Shown one piece after another: positions 1 to 13,241 of a stretch of DNA of 64,000 nt. A program made the translations under genes and the position numbers. A model generated the notes under the pieces. That model saw only the letters and a program-made list of their open reading frames with translations, was not told the DNA's origin and ran no database searches. The stretch is from JADJOM01 sp046327715 (GTDB lineage: Bacteria > Gemmatimonadota > Gemmatimonadetes > Gemmatimonadales > GWC2-71-9). The stretch's first letter is position 1, and the number at the start of each line of letters is the position of its first letter. The stretch spans positions 62,001-126,000 of the forward strand of contig JAXLXY010000008.1 in NCBI GenBank assembly GCA_046327715.1. Reading direction: 5' to 3'.

Positions 1-1389
1 GGGTTGCAGGTGACGCGGGAGTTCCCGGCCGCAATACCGGCGAATGCCCGCCGCCTCGGCCCCGGGGGCGAGGACGACGTAGGCCACCAGTGCATGGCCC
101 CGCACGGCGTCGGGGACGGCGAGGACCGCGTGGGCCGCGGTCAGCCCGGAATCCGTGAGCGCATGCTCGAGTTCCTCCGGGTTCACCCGGTAGCCGAGGC
201 ACTTCACCTGGCGGTCGCGGCGGCCCACGAAGTACAAGAATCCCTCAGCGTCCCGGCGAGCCAGGTCGCCGGTGCGTACGGCCCGGCCGGGCGCCCCCCG
301 CGGGTGCGGCACGAAGGTGCGGGCGGTGGCGTCCGGGTTGTCCCAATATCCCAGGGTCACGGTCGGTCCCGCCTGGACTATCTCGCCCGTCTCGCCCTCG
401 CCGCACTCGGTCCCATCCTCCCGCAGCAGGATGATCTCGGTCTCGGCGATGGCCCGCCCGATCGACCCGGGTCGACGCGTGAGCTCCTCCGGGGGAAGGA
501 AGGTGCTGCGCAGCGCCTCCGTGAGGCCGTACATCAGGAAGAGGCGGGCACCCGGCTGAGCCCGCGCAATGGCGAGGGCGGTCTCCGCAGACACGCCGCC
601 GCCGGCATTGGTGAGCACGCGCAGGTCGGGCAGTGGCACGTCCCGGAACCCGGGGGTCGCGAGCCACTGGTGCCAGAGGAGCGGCACGGCGGCGAGGACG
701 GTGATGCGCTCCCGCCGGAAGGCGTCGACCACGTCGGCCGGGAGGGCGGCATCGATGATGACCAGCGTCCCGCCGGACTGCACGGCGAGGAGAACCTGGC
801 TCAGGCCATAGACGAAGCTCACGGGAAGCACGCCGGCGATGCGATCGGTGGCCACGATCCCCAGGTACTCGGCCACGATGCGGGCGGAGGCGAGGAGGTT
901 GCCATGCGAGACCACCACACCCTTGGCGAGTCCGGTCGTTCCCGAGGTGTAGATGAGTTGCGCGGGATCGTCGACGCCCCTGCCCACGGGGGTCCAGGCG
1001 GCCACCGGTGTCAGGTCGGTGGAACGAAGCACTGTCACTTCCGGCCCAGGTATCCCCGGCGACAGGTTGGCGGGGTCGACCGCCGCCAGCCGGGCACCGG
1101 AGTGGCGCAGAATGTGCTTTATCTGTGCTTCCCGGAATGCCAAGTCGAGCTGAACGGCGATCCCCCCCGCCGCGAGCACCCCGAAGTACGCGGCGATGGC
1201 CTCAGGCCCCCTGGGGCAGAGGATAGCCACCCGGTCGCCGGGCATGAGCCCTGCCCGAGTCAGGGCAGCCGCCCAGGCCGAGGATCGACGTACAAGGCCC
1301 AGCCAGGATGTGCGAGTGCCCGCCGAGAGGATGGCCGGCTGGCCGCCGGACCGCACCGAACGGGCCCAGAGCAGGTCAGCGAGATTCAT
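1..1389 (-). CDS. AMP-forming acyl/aminoacyl ligase, 3' end cut by the window edge
   Basis: The protein activates a carboxylic acid as its adenylate and probably hands it to a carrier protein or CoA. The 463 visible residues hold the ANL signatures: P-loop-like YTSGTTGLAKG at 147-157, MYGLTE at 286-291, TGD at 373-375 and the lid segment starting near residue 390. The text stops at LPRHLQP, so only the last few dozen residues should lie outside the window. MYGLTE followed by a stretch rich in RPGSIGRA resembles the exosortase-associated ligase group. That resemblance is from memory and not tested. The ATG at 1389 is the first in-frame start; no strong ribosome site precedes it. It is divergent from the operon at 1522-6285, which carries a carrier protein. 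The substrate is unknown. Confidence 0.88.
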   Translation of the reverse strand, partial: MNLADLLWARSVRSGGQPAILSAGTRTSWLGLVRRSSAWAAALTRAGLMPGDRVAILCPRGPEAIAAYFGVLAAGGIAVQLDLAFREAQIKHILRHSGARLAAVDPANLSPGIPGPEVTVLRSTDLTPVAAWTPVGRGVDDPAQLIYTSGTTGLAKGVVVSHGNLLASARIVAEYLGIVATDRIAGVLPVSFVYGLSQVLLAVQSGGTLVIIDAALPADVVDAFRRERITVLAAVPLLWHQWLATPGFRDVPLPDLRVLTNAGGGVSAETALAIARAQPGARLFLMYGLTEALRSTFLPPEELTRRPGSIGRAIAETEIILLREDGTECGEGETGEIVQAGPTVTLGYWDNPDATARTFVPHPRGAPGRAVRTGDLARRDAEGFLYFVGRRDRQVKCLGYRVNPEELEHALTDSGLTAAHAVLAVPDAVRGHALVAYVVLAPGAEAAGIRRYCGRELPRHLQP

Positions 1390-1521
1390 GAGGGCCGGCA
1401 GGTCGCTGCGGGGGTGCAAATTCAGGCATCTCGGGCACCGTAGTCTCAATTCCGTCGTCAGGCGGGTGTTGCACGGCTGCGTCAGTTGTCGCAGTATCAG
1501 GCTACCATTTCAGGACACGCC

Positions 1522-2532
1522 ATGTCCATGCCAGCGAGTAGAATCCCACCCCAGCCCCGGCTGCACGACCCGGAAAGAGAGATCGAGCGGATCAGCGTCG
1601 CTCTTCGGAAGACCCTTGCCGAAACCCTGGGCCGGCGCGGCTTCGTGGTGGCCATCAGCGGCGGGATCGACTCGGCCGTCTGCGCCGGCCTCGCGGCGCG
1701 CGCGGTGGGCCCCAGCCGGGTCTTCGGCCTGTTGCTCCCGGAATACGAGTCGGATCCACTCAGCACTCGGCTCGGCCGGGCGGTGGCGGAGGCGTTCGGG
1801 ATTCCGGTGGCTGTCGAGGAAATCGGCCCCACCCTCGAAGCCCTCGGGTGCTACGCCCGCCGCGACGCGGCGATCCGGCGGGTGGTCCCGGCCTTCGGAC
1901 CCGGGTGGGGCTGCAAGATCGTGACCCCGACGGACCGACTCGAGGCGGACAGCCTGAATGTGCCGGCACTCCTCGTCCAGCCCCCCGACGGGCCGGCGCA
2001 GCGCGTGGCCCTTCCGGCGCGGGAATATCGCGAGATCATCGCGGCCACCAACTTCAAGCAGCGCGTCCGCAAGCTGATGGATTACTACCACGCGGACCGC
2101 CTGCACTACGCCGTCATCGGCACGCCGAACCGCCTCGAGTACGACCAGGGGTTCTTCGTCAAGGGTGGCGATGGCCTGGCGGACGTGAAGCCGATCGCCC
2201 ACCTCTACAAGTCGCAGGTCTACCAGCTGGGCGCCGTGCTGGGCGTGCCGGAAGAGATCCTGCAGCGGACACCGACGACCGACACCTTCTCCCTGCCCCA
2301 GACGCAGGAGGAGTTCTTCTTCGGGCTGCCCTACACCACGCTCGATGCCGTGCTCCACGCCCGGAACGCCGGCTGGAGCGTGGCGGAGGCGGCCGAGCGG
2401 CTTGGACTCACGCCCGACGCGGTGGAACGGGCGTGGAGCGACCTGGCCCAGAAGCGCGCCACCACCAGATACCTCCACCTGCACTCGCTGCTGGTGGAAC
2501 CGGTGGATCTGGGCGAGGGGACGTCGGCCTGA
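1522..2532 (+). CDS. NAD synthase-like ATP pyrophosphatase (ammonia/amido ligase)
   Basis: The 336-residue protein belongs to the NAD synthase (NadE) fold, which adenylates a carboxylate and displaces AMP with ammonia. The PP-loop SGGIDS is at 46-51. The C-terminal half carries IGTPNRLEYDQGFF, a GDG segment, LYKSQV and QTQEE, close to NadE motifs. Compared with NadE there is an extra stretch of about 45-50 residues between the PP-loop half and NFKQRVRK. No glutaminase domain is fused. The ATG at 1522 is preferred over a TTG at 1486 because AGGA lies 6 bases ahead of it. The stop overlaps the next start (TGATG). The setting beside an asparagine-synthase-like gene and an ACP argues for a biosynthetic paralogue, though a housekeeping NAD synthase cannot be excluded. 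Confidence 0.82.
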   Translation: MSMPASRIPPQPRLHDPEREIERISVALRKTLAETLGRRGFVVAISGGIDSAVCAGLAARAVGPSRVFGLLLPEYESDPLSTRLGRAVAEAFGIPVAVEEIGPTLEALGCYARRDAAIRRVVPAFGPGWGCKIVTPTDRLEADSLNVPALLVQPPDGPAQRVALPAREYREIIAATNFKQRVRKLMDYYHADRLHYAVIGTPNRLEYDQGFFVKGGDGLADVKPIAHLYKSQVYQLGAVLGVPEEILQRTPTTDTFSLPQTQEEFFFGLPYTTLDAVLHARNAGWSVAEAAERLGLTPDAVERAWSDLAQKRATTRYLHLHSLLVEPVDLGEGTSA

Positions 2533-4502
2533 TGTGCGGCCTGACGGGGATCCTGCTCGGCGTGCCCCGGGGGGTACCCCGGGAGCAGCTGGTCAGGATG
2601 GGCAGCGCCATCCGCCACCGCGGCCCGGATGGCTTCGGCCTCTATCTGGGCCGCCGAGTCGGGCTGGCCCACGTGCGCCTGAGCATCATCGACCTGGCCG
2701 GGGGCGCGCAGCCGTTGACCAACGAGGATGGGCAGGTGGTGGTCGCCTACAATGGCGAGATCTACAACTACCGCGCCCTGCGGGCGGAGCTCCTCGCCCT
2801 CGGGCACCGGTTCCGGACGGCCTGCGACACGGAAGTCCTGGTGCATGCCTGGGAGAGCTGGGGGACCGGCATGCTGCCCCGGCTCGAGGGACAGTTCGCC
2901 TTTGCCCTCTACGACCGGCGGACCGAGCGCCTGCTGCTGGCGCGGGACCGGTTCGGCGTGCGCCCGCTGTTCTACGCCCAGCACCGCGGCGACCTCTATT
3001 TCGGGTCGGAGGTGAAGGCGTTGCTTGCGAGCGGTGCGCTGCCGCGCGAGGTGGATCCGGCCGGCGTGGACCAGGCGCTTCTCCTCTGGGGCCCGCGCGC
3101 CCCCCGGACGCCATTCCGCGGGATCCGGCAGGTGGAGCCCGGGAGCTGGCTCCTGTGGGACGCCGGCACGCTCAGCGGCGGCCGCTTCTGGCAGCCCGAC
3201 TTTCCGGAAGCGACGCTGGCCCCGGCGGATGCCCTGGACACGCTGGATGCGCTGCTGCGAACCAGCGTCCGCGACCGCCTGGTGGCCGATGTGCCCGTCG
3301 GCGCCTACTTGAGCGGCGGGCTCGACTCGAGCGTGATCTGCCGCCTGGCCAATGAAGCGGCTCACGGGGGCCTCCGTACCTTCTCGATCGCCTTCGAGGA
3401 CCCACGGTACGACGAGCGACCGCACCAGGAACTCGTGGCCCGGGCCCTCGGCACCCAGCACACCGCCCTGACCATCGGCAGCGGCGCGATCGCCGAGGGG
3501 TTTCCGGCCGCGGTCTGGCACGCCGAGACGCCGCTCATGCGGACCGCGCCGGTCCCGCTCTACCACCTGGCACGCCTGACGCGCGAGCATGGGATCACCG
3601 TGGTGCTCACCGGCGAGGGCGCCGACGAGCTGTTCCTGGGCTACGACCTGTTCAAGGAACTGCTGGTCCGCCGTTTCTGCCTGAGGCAGCCCGGCTCCAC
3701 CGTCCGGCCACGGCTCTTCGAGAGGCTCTACGGCTACCTGGGCGGCGCCGGCGGCGGGGAGTTCTGGCGCCAGGCGTTCCTGGAAGCGGGGCCGCTCGAC
3801 GACCCCCTGTTCTCGCACCTCCCGCGCTTCGCCGCCAGCGGCGCGGTCCGGGCATTCTACGCTCCCGACTTCCGCGAGGCGGTGCTCGCCGCCGATCCGG
3901 TCGCGGAGCTCCGGGCAACCCTGCCGGCGGGCTTCGCGGGGTGGTCGCCCATGAACCGGGCCGCGTGGCTCGAGCTCGAGACGCTGCTCGCCGGTTACCT
4001 CCTGGCGGCGCAGGGCGATCGCATGAGCCTCGCCTTCGGCGTCGAGGGACGGTACCCGTTCCTGGACCATCGGCTCTTCGCCTTTGCGGCTGCCCTGCCC
4101 GAGGTGGAGAAGCTGCGCGGGCTCCGGGACAAGCGGTTGCTGCGGGCCTGGGCCCGCAAGATGCTGCCGACGGCCGCAGCGGAGCGGCCCAAGCAGCCGT
4201 ACCGGGCCCCCGACGCGCAGGCGTTCTTCGCGCCGGGTGCGCCGGGCTGGATCGACGAGGCCCTCAGTCCCGAGGCCCTGGCCGCCGTCGGCCTCTTTGC
4301 CCCCGGGGCAGTGGCTGGGCTGGTCCGGCGGGGCCGCGCCGGGCGGATCAGCGGAGCCCGGGAAGGGCAAGCCCTGGTGGGGATCCTCTCCACCCAGCTG
4401 TGGCACCAAGCGTTCCTGCGCGCCGCCGAACCCGGCACCACGCTCGCGGCGCCCGACACGGTCATTGAAGAGTCGCGCCTGGTCGGACAGGGCGCGGCGT
4501 GA
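2532..4502 (+). CDS. asnB: Asparagine synthase-like glutamine amidotransferase
   Basis: The 656-residue protein has the AsnB layout: an N-terminal class II glutaminase domain with Cys2 exposed after Met removal (MCGLTG), RHRGPDG and NGEIYN, then a synthetase domain with PP-loop SGGLDSS starting at residue 261. AsnB hydrolyses glutamine and uses the ammonia, with ATP, to amidate a carboxylate. Homologues in polysaccharide loci are thought to amidate sugars or acyl carriers instead of aspartate. The start overlaps the stop of the NAD synthase-like gene, and an ACP gene follows 22 bases later, so the three are almost certainly co-translated. Two ATP-pyrophosphatase amido ligases in tandem are unusual. 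The true acceptor is not evident from sequence. Confidence 0.9.
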   Translation: MCGLTGILLGVPRGVPREQLVRMGSAIRHRGPDGFGLYLGRRVGLAHVRLSIIDLAGGAQPLTNEDGQVVVAYNGEIYNYRALRAELLALGHRFRTACDTEVLVHAWESWGTGMLPRLEGQFAFALYDRRTERLLLARDRFGVRPLFYAQHRGDLYFGSEVKALLASGALPREVDPAGVDQALLLWGPRAPRTPFRGIRQVEPGSWLLWDAGTLSGGRFWQPDFPEATLAPADALDTLDALLRTSVRDRLVADVPVGAYLSGGLDSSVICRLANEAAHGGLRTFSIAFEDPRYDERPHQELVARALGTQHTALTIGSGAIAEGFPAAVWHAETPLMRTAPVPLYHLARLTREHGITVVLTGEGADELFLGYDLFKELLVRRFCLRQPGSTVRPRLFERLYGYLGGAGGGEFWRQAFLEAGPLDDPLFSHLPRFAASGAVRAFYAPDFREAVLAADPVAELRATLPAGFAGWSPMNRAAWLELETLLAGYLLAAQGDRMSLAFGVEGRYPFLDHRLFAFAAALPEVEKLRGLRDKRLLRAWARKMLPTAAAERPKQPYRAPDAQAFFAPGAPGWIDEALSPEALAAVGLFAPGAVAGLVRRGRAGRISGAREGQALVGILSTQLWHQAFLRAAEPGTTLAAPDTVIEESRLVGQGAA

Positions 4503-4524
4503 CGCCGTCCTGAAGGAAGATCCC

Positions 4525-4794
4525 ATGACCGAAGCCCAGATCCTCGCCGATGTCCGCCAATTTATCGTGGAGAACTTTCTCTACATGCGCCCGGAAATCG
4601 TGCTGGCCGACGACGACCGTCTCCTGGAGCGGCGTCTCATTGACTCCATGGGCATCATGGAGGTGATCGGCTTCCTGGACGAGCGCTTCGGCGTCCAGGT
4701 CCCCGAAACGGACATTCGGGAGTCCAACCTGGGGAGCCTGCGCGCCATCGCCGCCTATGTGGTCCGCCGACAGAGCGGGGACCGGGCGGCGTGA
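4525..4794 (+). CDS. Acyl carrier protein
   Basis: This is an 89-residue acidic helical protein with the phosphopantetheine attachment Ser41 in the context LIDSMGIMEV, which matches the DSx motif of carrier proteins. The ATG is preceded by a strong GAAGGAAG ribosome site. It sits between the amidotransferase and an acetyltransferase gene and overlaps the latter (TGATG). The sequence is not typical of the fatty-acid AcpP; the DSM motif and the context suggest a dedicated carrier loaded by the divergent AMP ligase at 1-1389. That pairing is an inference. Confidence 0.9.
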   Translation: MTEAQILADVRQFIVENFLYMRPEIVLADDDRLLERRLIDSMGIMEVIGFLDERFGVQVPETDIRESNLGSLRAIAAYVVRRQSGDRAA

Positions 4795-5441
4795 TGGCGC
4801 ACGCCGGTGGGGGTGGACCGTTCAGCAGGATTCTCCGCGAACCCAGCCACGCCCTGGTGGTCTTTCTCGCGCTGTCCAAGGGCTGGTGGTACAAGATCTG
4901 GTTCCGGGTGCGAGGACTCCGTTTCACGGCCGGGCGCAATTTTCGGGTCTTCGGCACCCTGATCCTCAGCGGCCCAGGCGAGGTCATCCTGGGGGACAAC
5001 GTGTCGCTCATGGGCCGAGTCACGCCATGGACGCACAGCCGGGAAGCAAAGATCGTCATCGGAGGCGGCACCAAGATGGATGGCGTCCGCCTCGGCTGCG
5101 CCCAATCGATCAGCATCGGCCGCGACTGCATCATTGCCGAGTGCCGGATCACAGACACCGATTTCCACAGCACCCATGTTGACCGCCGCACCAACCCGGC
5201 GGCCCCGGTTCGCACGGCACCGGTGATCATCGAGGACAACGTATGGATCTCAGTCGAGGTCGGCCTGCTGCCCGGCGCCTGGATCGGCCGGAACTCGGCG
5301 GTGGGCTACGGCTCAGTCTGCGTGCGGCGGTATCCCGAGAACTCGATCCTCTTCGGCAACCCCGCGAAGGTCGTGGCGCCGGTCCCCGGCACCGAAGCAC
5401 CGACCGAGCCCGCGCCACCCGCCGACCGCAAGGACCGCTGA
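4794..5441 (+). CDS. Left-handed beta-helix (hexapeptide) acyltransferase
   Basis: The 215-residue protein has hexapeptide repeats across roughly residues 55-190 (VILGDNVSL, IVIGGG, ISIGRDC, VIIEDNVWI) and ends in FGNPAKVV, the usual finish of the maltose/CatB-type acetyltransferases. The likely catalytic loop is TDTDFHSTH. A hydrophobic N-terminal segment (about residues 15-30) may help membrane association. Such enzymes O- or N-acetylate sugars, fitting exopolysaccharide decoration. The start codon overlaps the ACP stop; a GTG three bases upstream is an alternative. The C-terminal 15 residues are Pro/Ala-rich and probably disordered. Confidence 0.85.
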   Translation: MAHAGGGGPFSRILREPSHALVVFLALSKGWWYKIWFRVRGLRFTAGRNFRVFGTLILSGPGEVILGDNVSLMGRVTPWTHSREAKIVIGGGTKMDGVRLGCAQSISIGRDCIIAECRITDTDFHSTHVDRRTNPAAPVRTAPVIIEDNVWISVEVGLLPGAWIGRNSAVGYGSVCVRRYPENSILFGNPAKVVAPVPGTEAPTEPAPPADRKDR

Positions 5442-5442
5442 C

Positions 5443-6285
5443 ATGGCCCGTCGTGCCCTCCTCGCCCTCCTGCCTGCCCTGGCCGCCGGCCTGCTCGCCT
5501 GCGAGCGTACGGACATGAGCCACGTCGAGGACTTCCCCGCCCCGCCCGCCCAGCGCCCGCTGGCCGAACTGCCGGACAGCGCGCTCCGGCGGCTCGCGAC
5601 CCGGGTGGTGCTCTTCGGGCACCAGTCGGTCGGCGCCAACCTGCTCGAGGGCATCCGCGAACTCGCGGCCCGCGATCCCAGGGTGGCGCTCCGGGTCACC
5701 TCGCTGCGCGACGCCGGCGCCATGCCCGATGGGGCGCTGCTCGAGACGCTGATCGGTGACAACGGCCAGCCGGCGCGGAAGACGGACGACTTCCTCGCCG
5801 CCCTCGCCTCTCCCGCCGGCCAGCAGGCCACGCTCGCGCTGCACAAGTACTGCTACCTCGACTTCGGGCCGGCGACCGACCCGGCCGCCGTCTTCGCCAA
5901 CTACCGCGAGAAGATGGCCGCCCTCCGGGCCGCGCGCCCCGGACTCCTGGTGGTCCACGTGACGGCGCCGCTCACGGCGCGCGAGACCGGTCCCAAGGCG
6001 CTGCTCAAGCGGCTGCTCGGCAAGACCACCCAGGACGACCTCAATGCGCGGCGGGAGGCGTACAACGCGCTGCTGCGTGCCGAGTACGCGGGGAAGGAGC
6101 CGGTCTTCGACCTCGCGGCGTATGAATCGACCGGGCCCGACGGGACCCGTGCCGGGGTGCTGCGGGACGGCAAGGCCATCCCCGCGCTGGCGCCCGCCTG
6201 GACCGACGACGGCGGTCACCTGAACGCCGCCGGCCGCCAGCGGATCGCGGAGCAGCTCCTGGCGTTCCTGGCCCAGCTACCCTGA
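5443..6285 (+). CDS. SGNH-hydrolase-like lipoprotein
   Basis: The 280-residue protein begins with a lipoprotein signal peptide whose lipobox is LLAC, with the lipidated Cys at residue 20. The mature part has LFGHQSVG near residue 60, in the place of the usual GDS block, and DDGGHLN near the C terminus, like the DxxH block V of SGNH hydrolases. The family assignment rests on these two blocks only. It starts one base after the acetyltransferase stop and is the last gene of the operon. A role in acyl-group transfer or removal on an exported polysaccharide would fit the setting but is not shown. Confidence 0.6.
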   Translation: MARRALLALLPALAAGLLACERTDMSHVEDFPAPPAQRPLAELPDSALRRLATRVVLFGHQSVGANLLEGIRELAARDPRVALRVTSLRDAGAMPDGALLETLIGDNGQPARKTDDFLAALASPAGQQATLALHKYCYLDFGPATDPAAVFANYREKMAALRAARPGLLVVHVTAPLTARETGPKALLKRLLGKTTQDDLNARREAYNALLRAEYAGKEPVFDLAAYESTGPDGTRAGVLRDGKAIPALAPAWTDDGGHLNAAGRQRIAEQLLAFLAQLP

Positions 6286-6291
6286 ACGCGT

Positions 6292-6317
6292 GCGGGCGGC
6301 CCTTCCGGGCCGCCCGC
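6292..6317. terminator. Rho-independent-type hairpin between convergent genes
   Basis: A perfect 11-bp stem (GCGGGCGGCCC / GGGCCGCCCGC) with a TTCC loop lies between the end of the SGNH-like lipoprotein gene and the end of rel. There is no clear U-tract on either side, so termination efficiency is uncertain. It is placed to serve both strands. Confidence 0.65.
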
Positions 6318-6346
6318 GCACCTGCCGCCCCCGGCCGCGCCAGGGG

Positions 6347-8515
<2,169 letters not shown>

Positions 8516-8534
8516 GCGCGTCCAGGGGGACAAA

Positions 8535-8636
8535 CGGAACCACCCCCGTTCCGGAGGGAACGGCAGGGGTTCCGGGGTTTCCGAAGGTAATTCCGCACCG
8601 GATGCGGACTTGCGCAAGTGGCGGCAGTCCCTGCCG
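8535..8636. other. Cluster of inverted repeats between radC and rel
   Basis: The 127-base gap holds four dyads: CGGAAC/GTTCCG at 8535-8553, TCCGCA/TGCGGA at 8592-8608, the perfect palindrome ACTTGCGCAAGT at 8608-8619, and CGGCAG/CTGCCG with a 3-base loop at 8622-8636. Read on the minus strand these follow the radC stop and precede the rel start. They could terminate radC transcription, fold the rel leader, or bind a regulator. No promoter hexamers are convincing here. Confidence 0.45.
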
Positions 8637-8642
8637 GGAGTA

Positions 8643-9323
8643 TCAGAGCAGCCCGGCCGCCACGAAGGACAGGAATCGATCCCCCGCCACGATCACGTGA
8701 TCGTATACCGGGAGGTCGAGCAGCCGCCCGGCCTCCACCAGCTGGCGGGTGGCCGCCCGGTCCTCCGCCGAGGGCGTGGGATCGCCGCTCGGGTGATTGT
8801 GGGCCAGGATAATTCCGGCACCGGCCTCGGCAATCGCCGCCCGGAAGACCTCCCGGGGATGCACCAGCGCGCTGTTGAGGAGGCCCCGGCTCACCAGGAC
8901 ATCACGGCGCACCCGGCTCTGGCTGTCGAGCACCAGGACGTGGAACTCCTCGACGGCCAGGTCGCGCACCCGGGGGCCAAGGAGGGCGGCCACGTCGCCG
9001 GGCTCCCGGACCCGGGGCAGCGCGGGGCGGCGCTCCTCCACCAGGCGGGCGGCCAGCTCCAGGGCGGCCAGCAGGCGGGCCCCCTTGGCCGGGCCGACCC
9101 CGCGCGTCCGGGTGAGTTCCGCCGGGGGCCGGGCGCGCAGGTCGCGCAGCGACCCGCCGGCCCGTTCCAGCAACTCAACCGCGACGGCGGCGGCATCCTG
9201 CTCGGCCGCCCCGGTGCCGAGCAGGATGGCCAGCAGTTCCACGTTGGCCAGCGCCGGTGCCCCCAGTCGCCAGAGGCGCTCGCGGGGCCGATCGATCGGG
9301 GGGGGCCCGTCCGGCGTGGTCAT
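8643..9323 (-). CDS. radC: RadC-family (MPN/JAB domain) protein
   Basis: The 226-residue protein has the RadC layout: an N-terminal helix-hairpin-helix part (about 30-110, with RGVGPAKGARLLAALE) and a C-terminal JAB/MPN metalloprotease-like domain with HNHPSGDPTPSAED at 175-188, matching the HxH...SxxD zinc site. Despite the name, a role in DNA repair is not established for the family. The ATG at 9323 gives the usual family length; the open frame extends upstream without similarity. It follows secA on the same strand, with a strong hairpin between them. Confidence 0.93.
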   Translation of the reverse strand: MTTPDGPPPIDRPRERLWRLGAPALANVELLAILLGTGAAEQDAAAVAVELLERAGGSLRDLRARPPAELTRTRGVGPAKGARLLAALELAARLVEERRPALPRVREPGDVAALLGPRVRDLAVEEFHVLVLDSQSRVRRDVLVSRGLLNSALVHPREVFRAAIAEAGAGIILAHNHPSGDPTPSAEDRAATRQLVEAGRLLDLPVYDHVIVAGDRFLSFVAAGLL

Positions 9324-9404
9324 CCGGCGACGATAACCGGCCCGGCCGCCCGGGCGGGTGCCGGAATCGTCCGGCAGGGGAGCCTTCCGCCGGGGCAGAT
9401 ACGA

Positions 9405-9432
9405 CACCGCCCGGCCGCGGGGCCGGGCGGTG
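9405..9432 (-). terminator. Hairpin downstream of secA
   Basis: A perfect 12-bp stem (CACCGCCCGGCC / GGCCGGGCGGTG) with a GCGG loop begins 20 bases past the secA stop on the minus strand. There is no U-tract, so it may be a weak terminator or an RNA-stabilising hairpin ahead of radC. Confidence 0.6.
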
Positions 9433-9451
9433 CGAGTGCTTCAGGCGGGGC

Positions 9452-12632
<3,181 letters not shown>

Positions 12633-12640
<8 letters not shown>

Positions 12641-13205
12641 CCGCCAAATATAACCCATTGGCGGAGATGAACCCTGCCACCGGGTCCGGGACCCAGTACC
12701 GGATGGGCAGGCCGGCAGCCACCCTGGCCCGCACCCCGGTGGCCGAGATCTCGACCCCCGGCACCGGGACCGTCCGGCTGGGCCAGGGAAGCGGCGGGAC
12801 CGCGACCCCCGGGCGGGCGAACACCACCAGGGTGGCCAGCCCGGCCAGCGCCTCCGCCTGATGCCACTTGGGGAGGTCCCGGGCGGCATCCGCCCCGACC
12901 AGGAGGGCGAACTCCCGGTCCGGCTCCCGCGCCCGGAGTGCCCGGAGGGTATCCACCGTATAGGAGGGACCGGGCCGCTCCAGCTCGAGCGGCTCGAGCA
13001 CGAAACGGGGTTCGCCGGCGATGGCCAGACCGACCATCCGGGCCCGGGCCGCGGCCGGGGCCGCATGGCGGCCGATCTTGAAGGGCTGCTCCCGGGCGGG
13101 GACGAACCGGACCTGCTCCAGCCCGAGCGCCTCGAGCAGCGTCCGGGCCACGATCAGGTGACCGTGGTGGATCGGGTCGAAGGAACCGCCGAGCAGGCCG
13201 ATCAT
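12633..13205 (-). CDS. nadD: Nicotinate-nucleotide adenylyltransferase
   Basis: The 190-residue protein transfers AMP from ATP to nicotinate mononucleotide in NAD synthesis. The nucleotidyltransferase motif GGSFDPIHHGHL lies at 6-17, and the ISATGVR segment near the C terminus corresponds to the ISxTxxR nucleotide motif. Length matches the family. The stop (12633-12635) falls inside secA, an 8-base overlap that implies translational coupling. The bamD gene lies upstream. Confidence 0.95.
12641..12664 (-). promoter_or_regulatory. Start-proximal hairpin in front of secA
   Basis: Inverted repeat CCGCCAA / TTGGCGG (perfect 7-bp arms, 10-base spacer) lies inside the nadD coding end. On the minus-strand mRNA its 3' arm, UUGGCGG, directly abuts the secA AUG and holds the only purine-rich stretch that could act as ribosome site. 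Ribosomes finishing nadD would open it, which would couple secA translation to nadD. The coupling role is inferred. Confidence 0.5.
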
Positions 13206-13241
13206 CGCGGGAGGGACGGGGCCGGCGGTCCGGCCCCGGGG

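Noticed and set aside
4..1443. Long open frame on the plus strand opposite the AMP ligase
   Set aside because: It has no recognisable domain, whereas the minus strand gives clear ANL motifs. The antisense frame is open because of high GC codon bias.
1465..1500. TTGCAC (1469-1474) with CAGTAT (1492-1497) as promoter for the plus-strand operon
   Set aside because: The -35 is fair but the -10 matches only half of the consensus, so it was not listed.
1522..2532. Calling the NadE-like protein a housekeeping NAD synthase
   Set aside because: The insertion and the ACP/AsnB operon argue for a paralogue, but the alternative is kept open in the feature.
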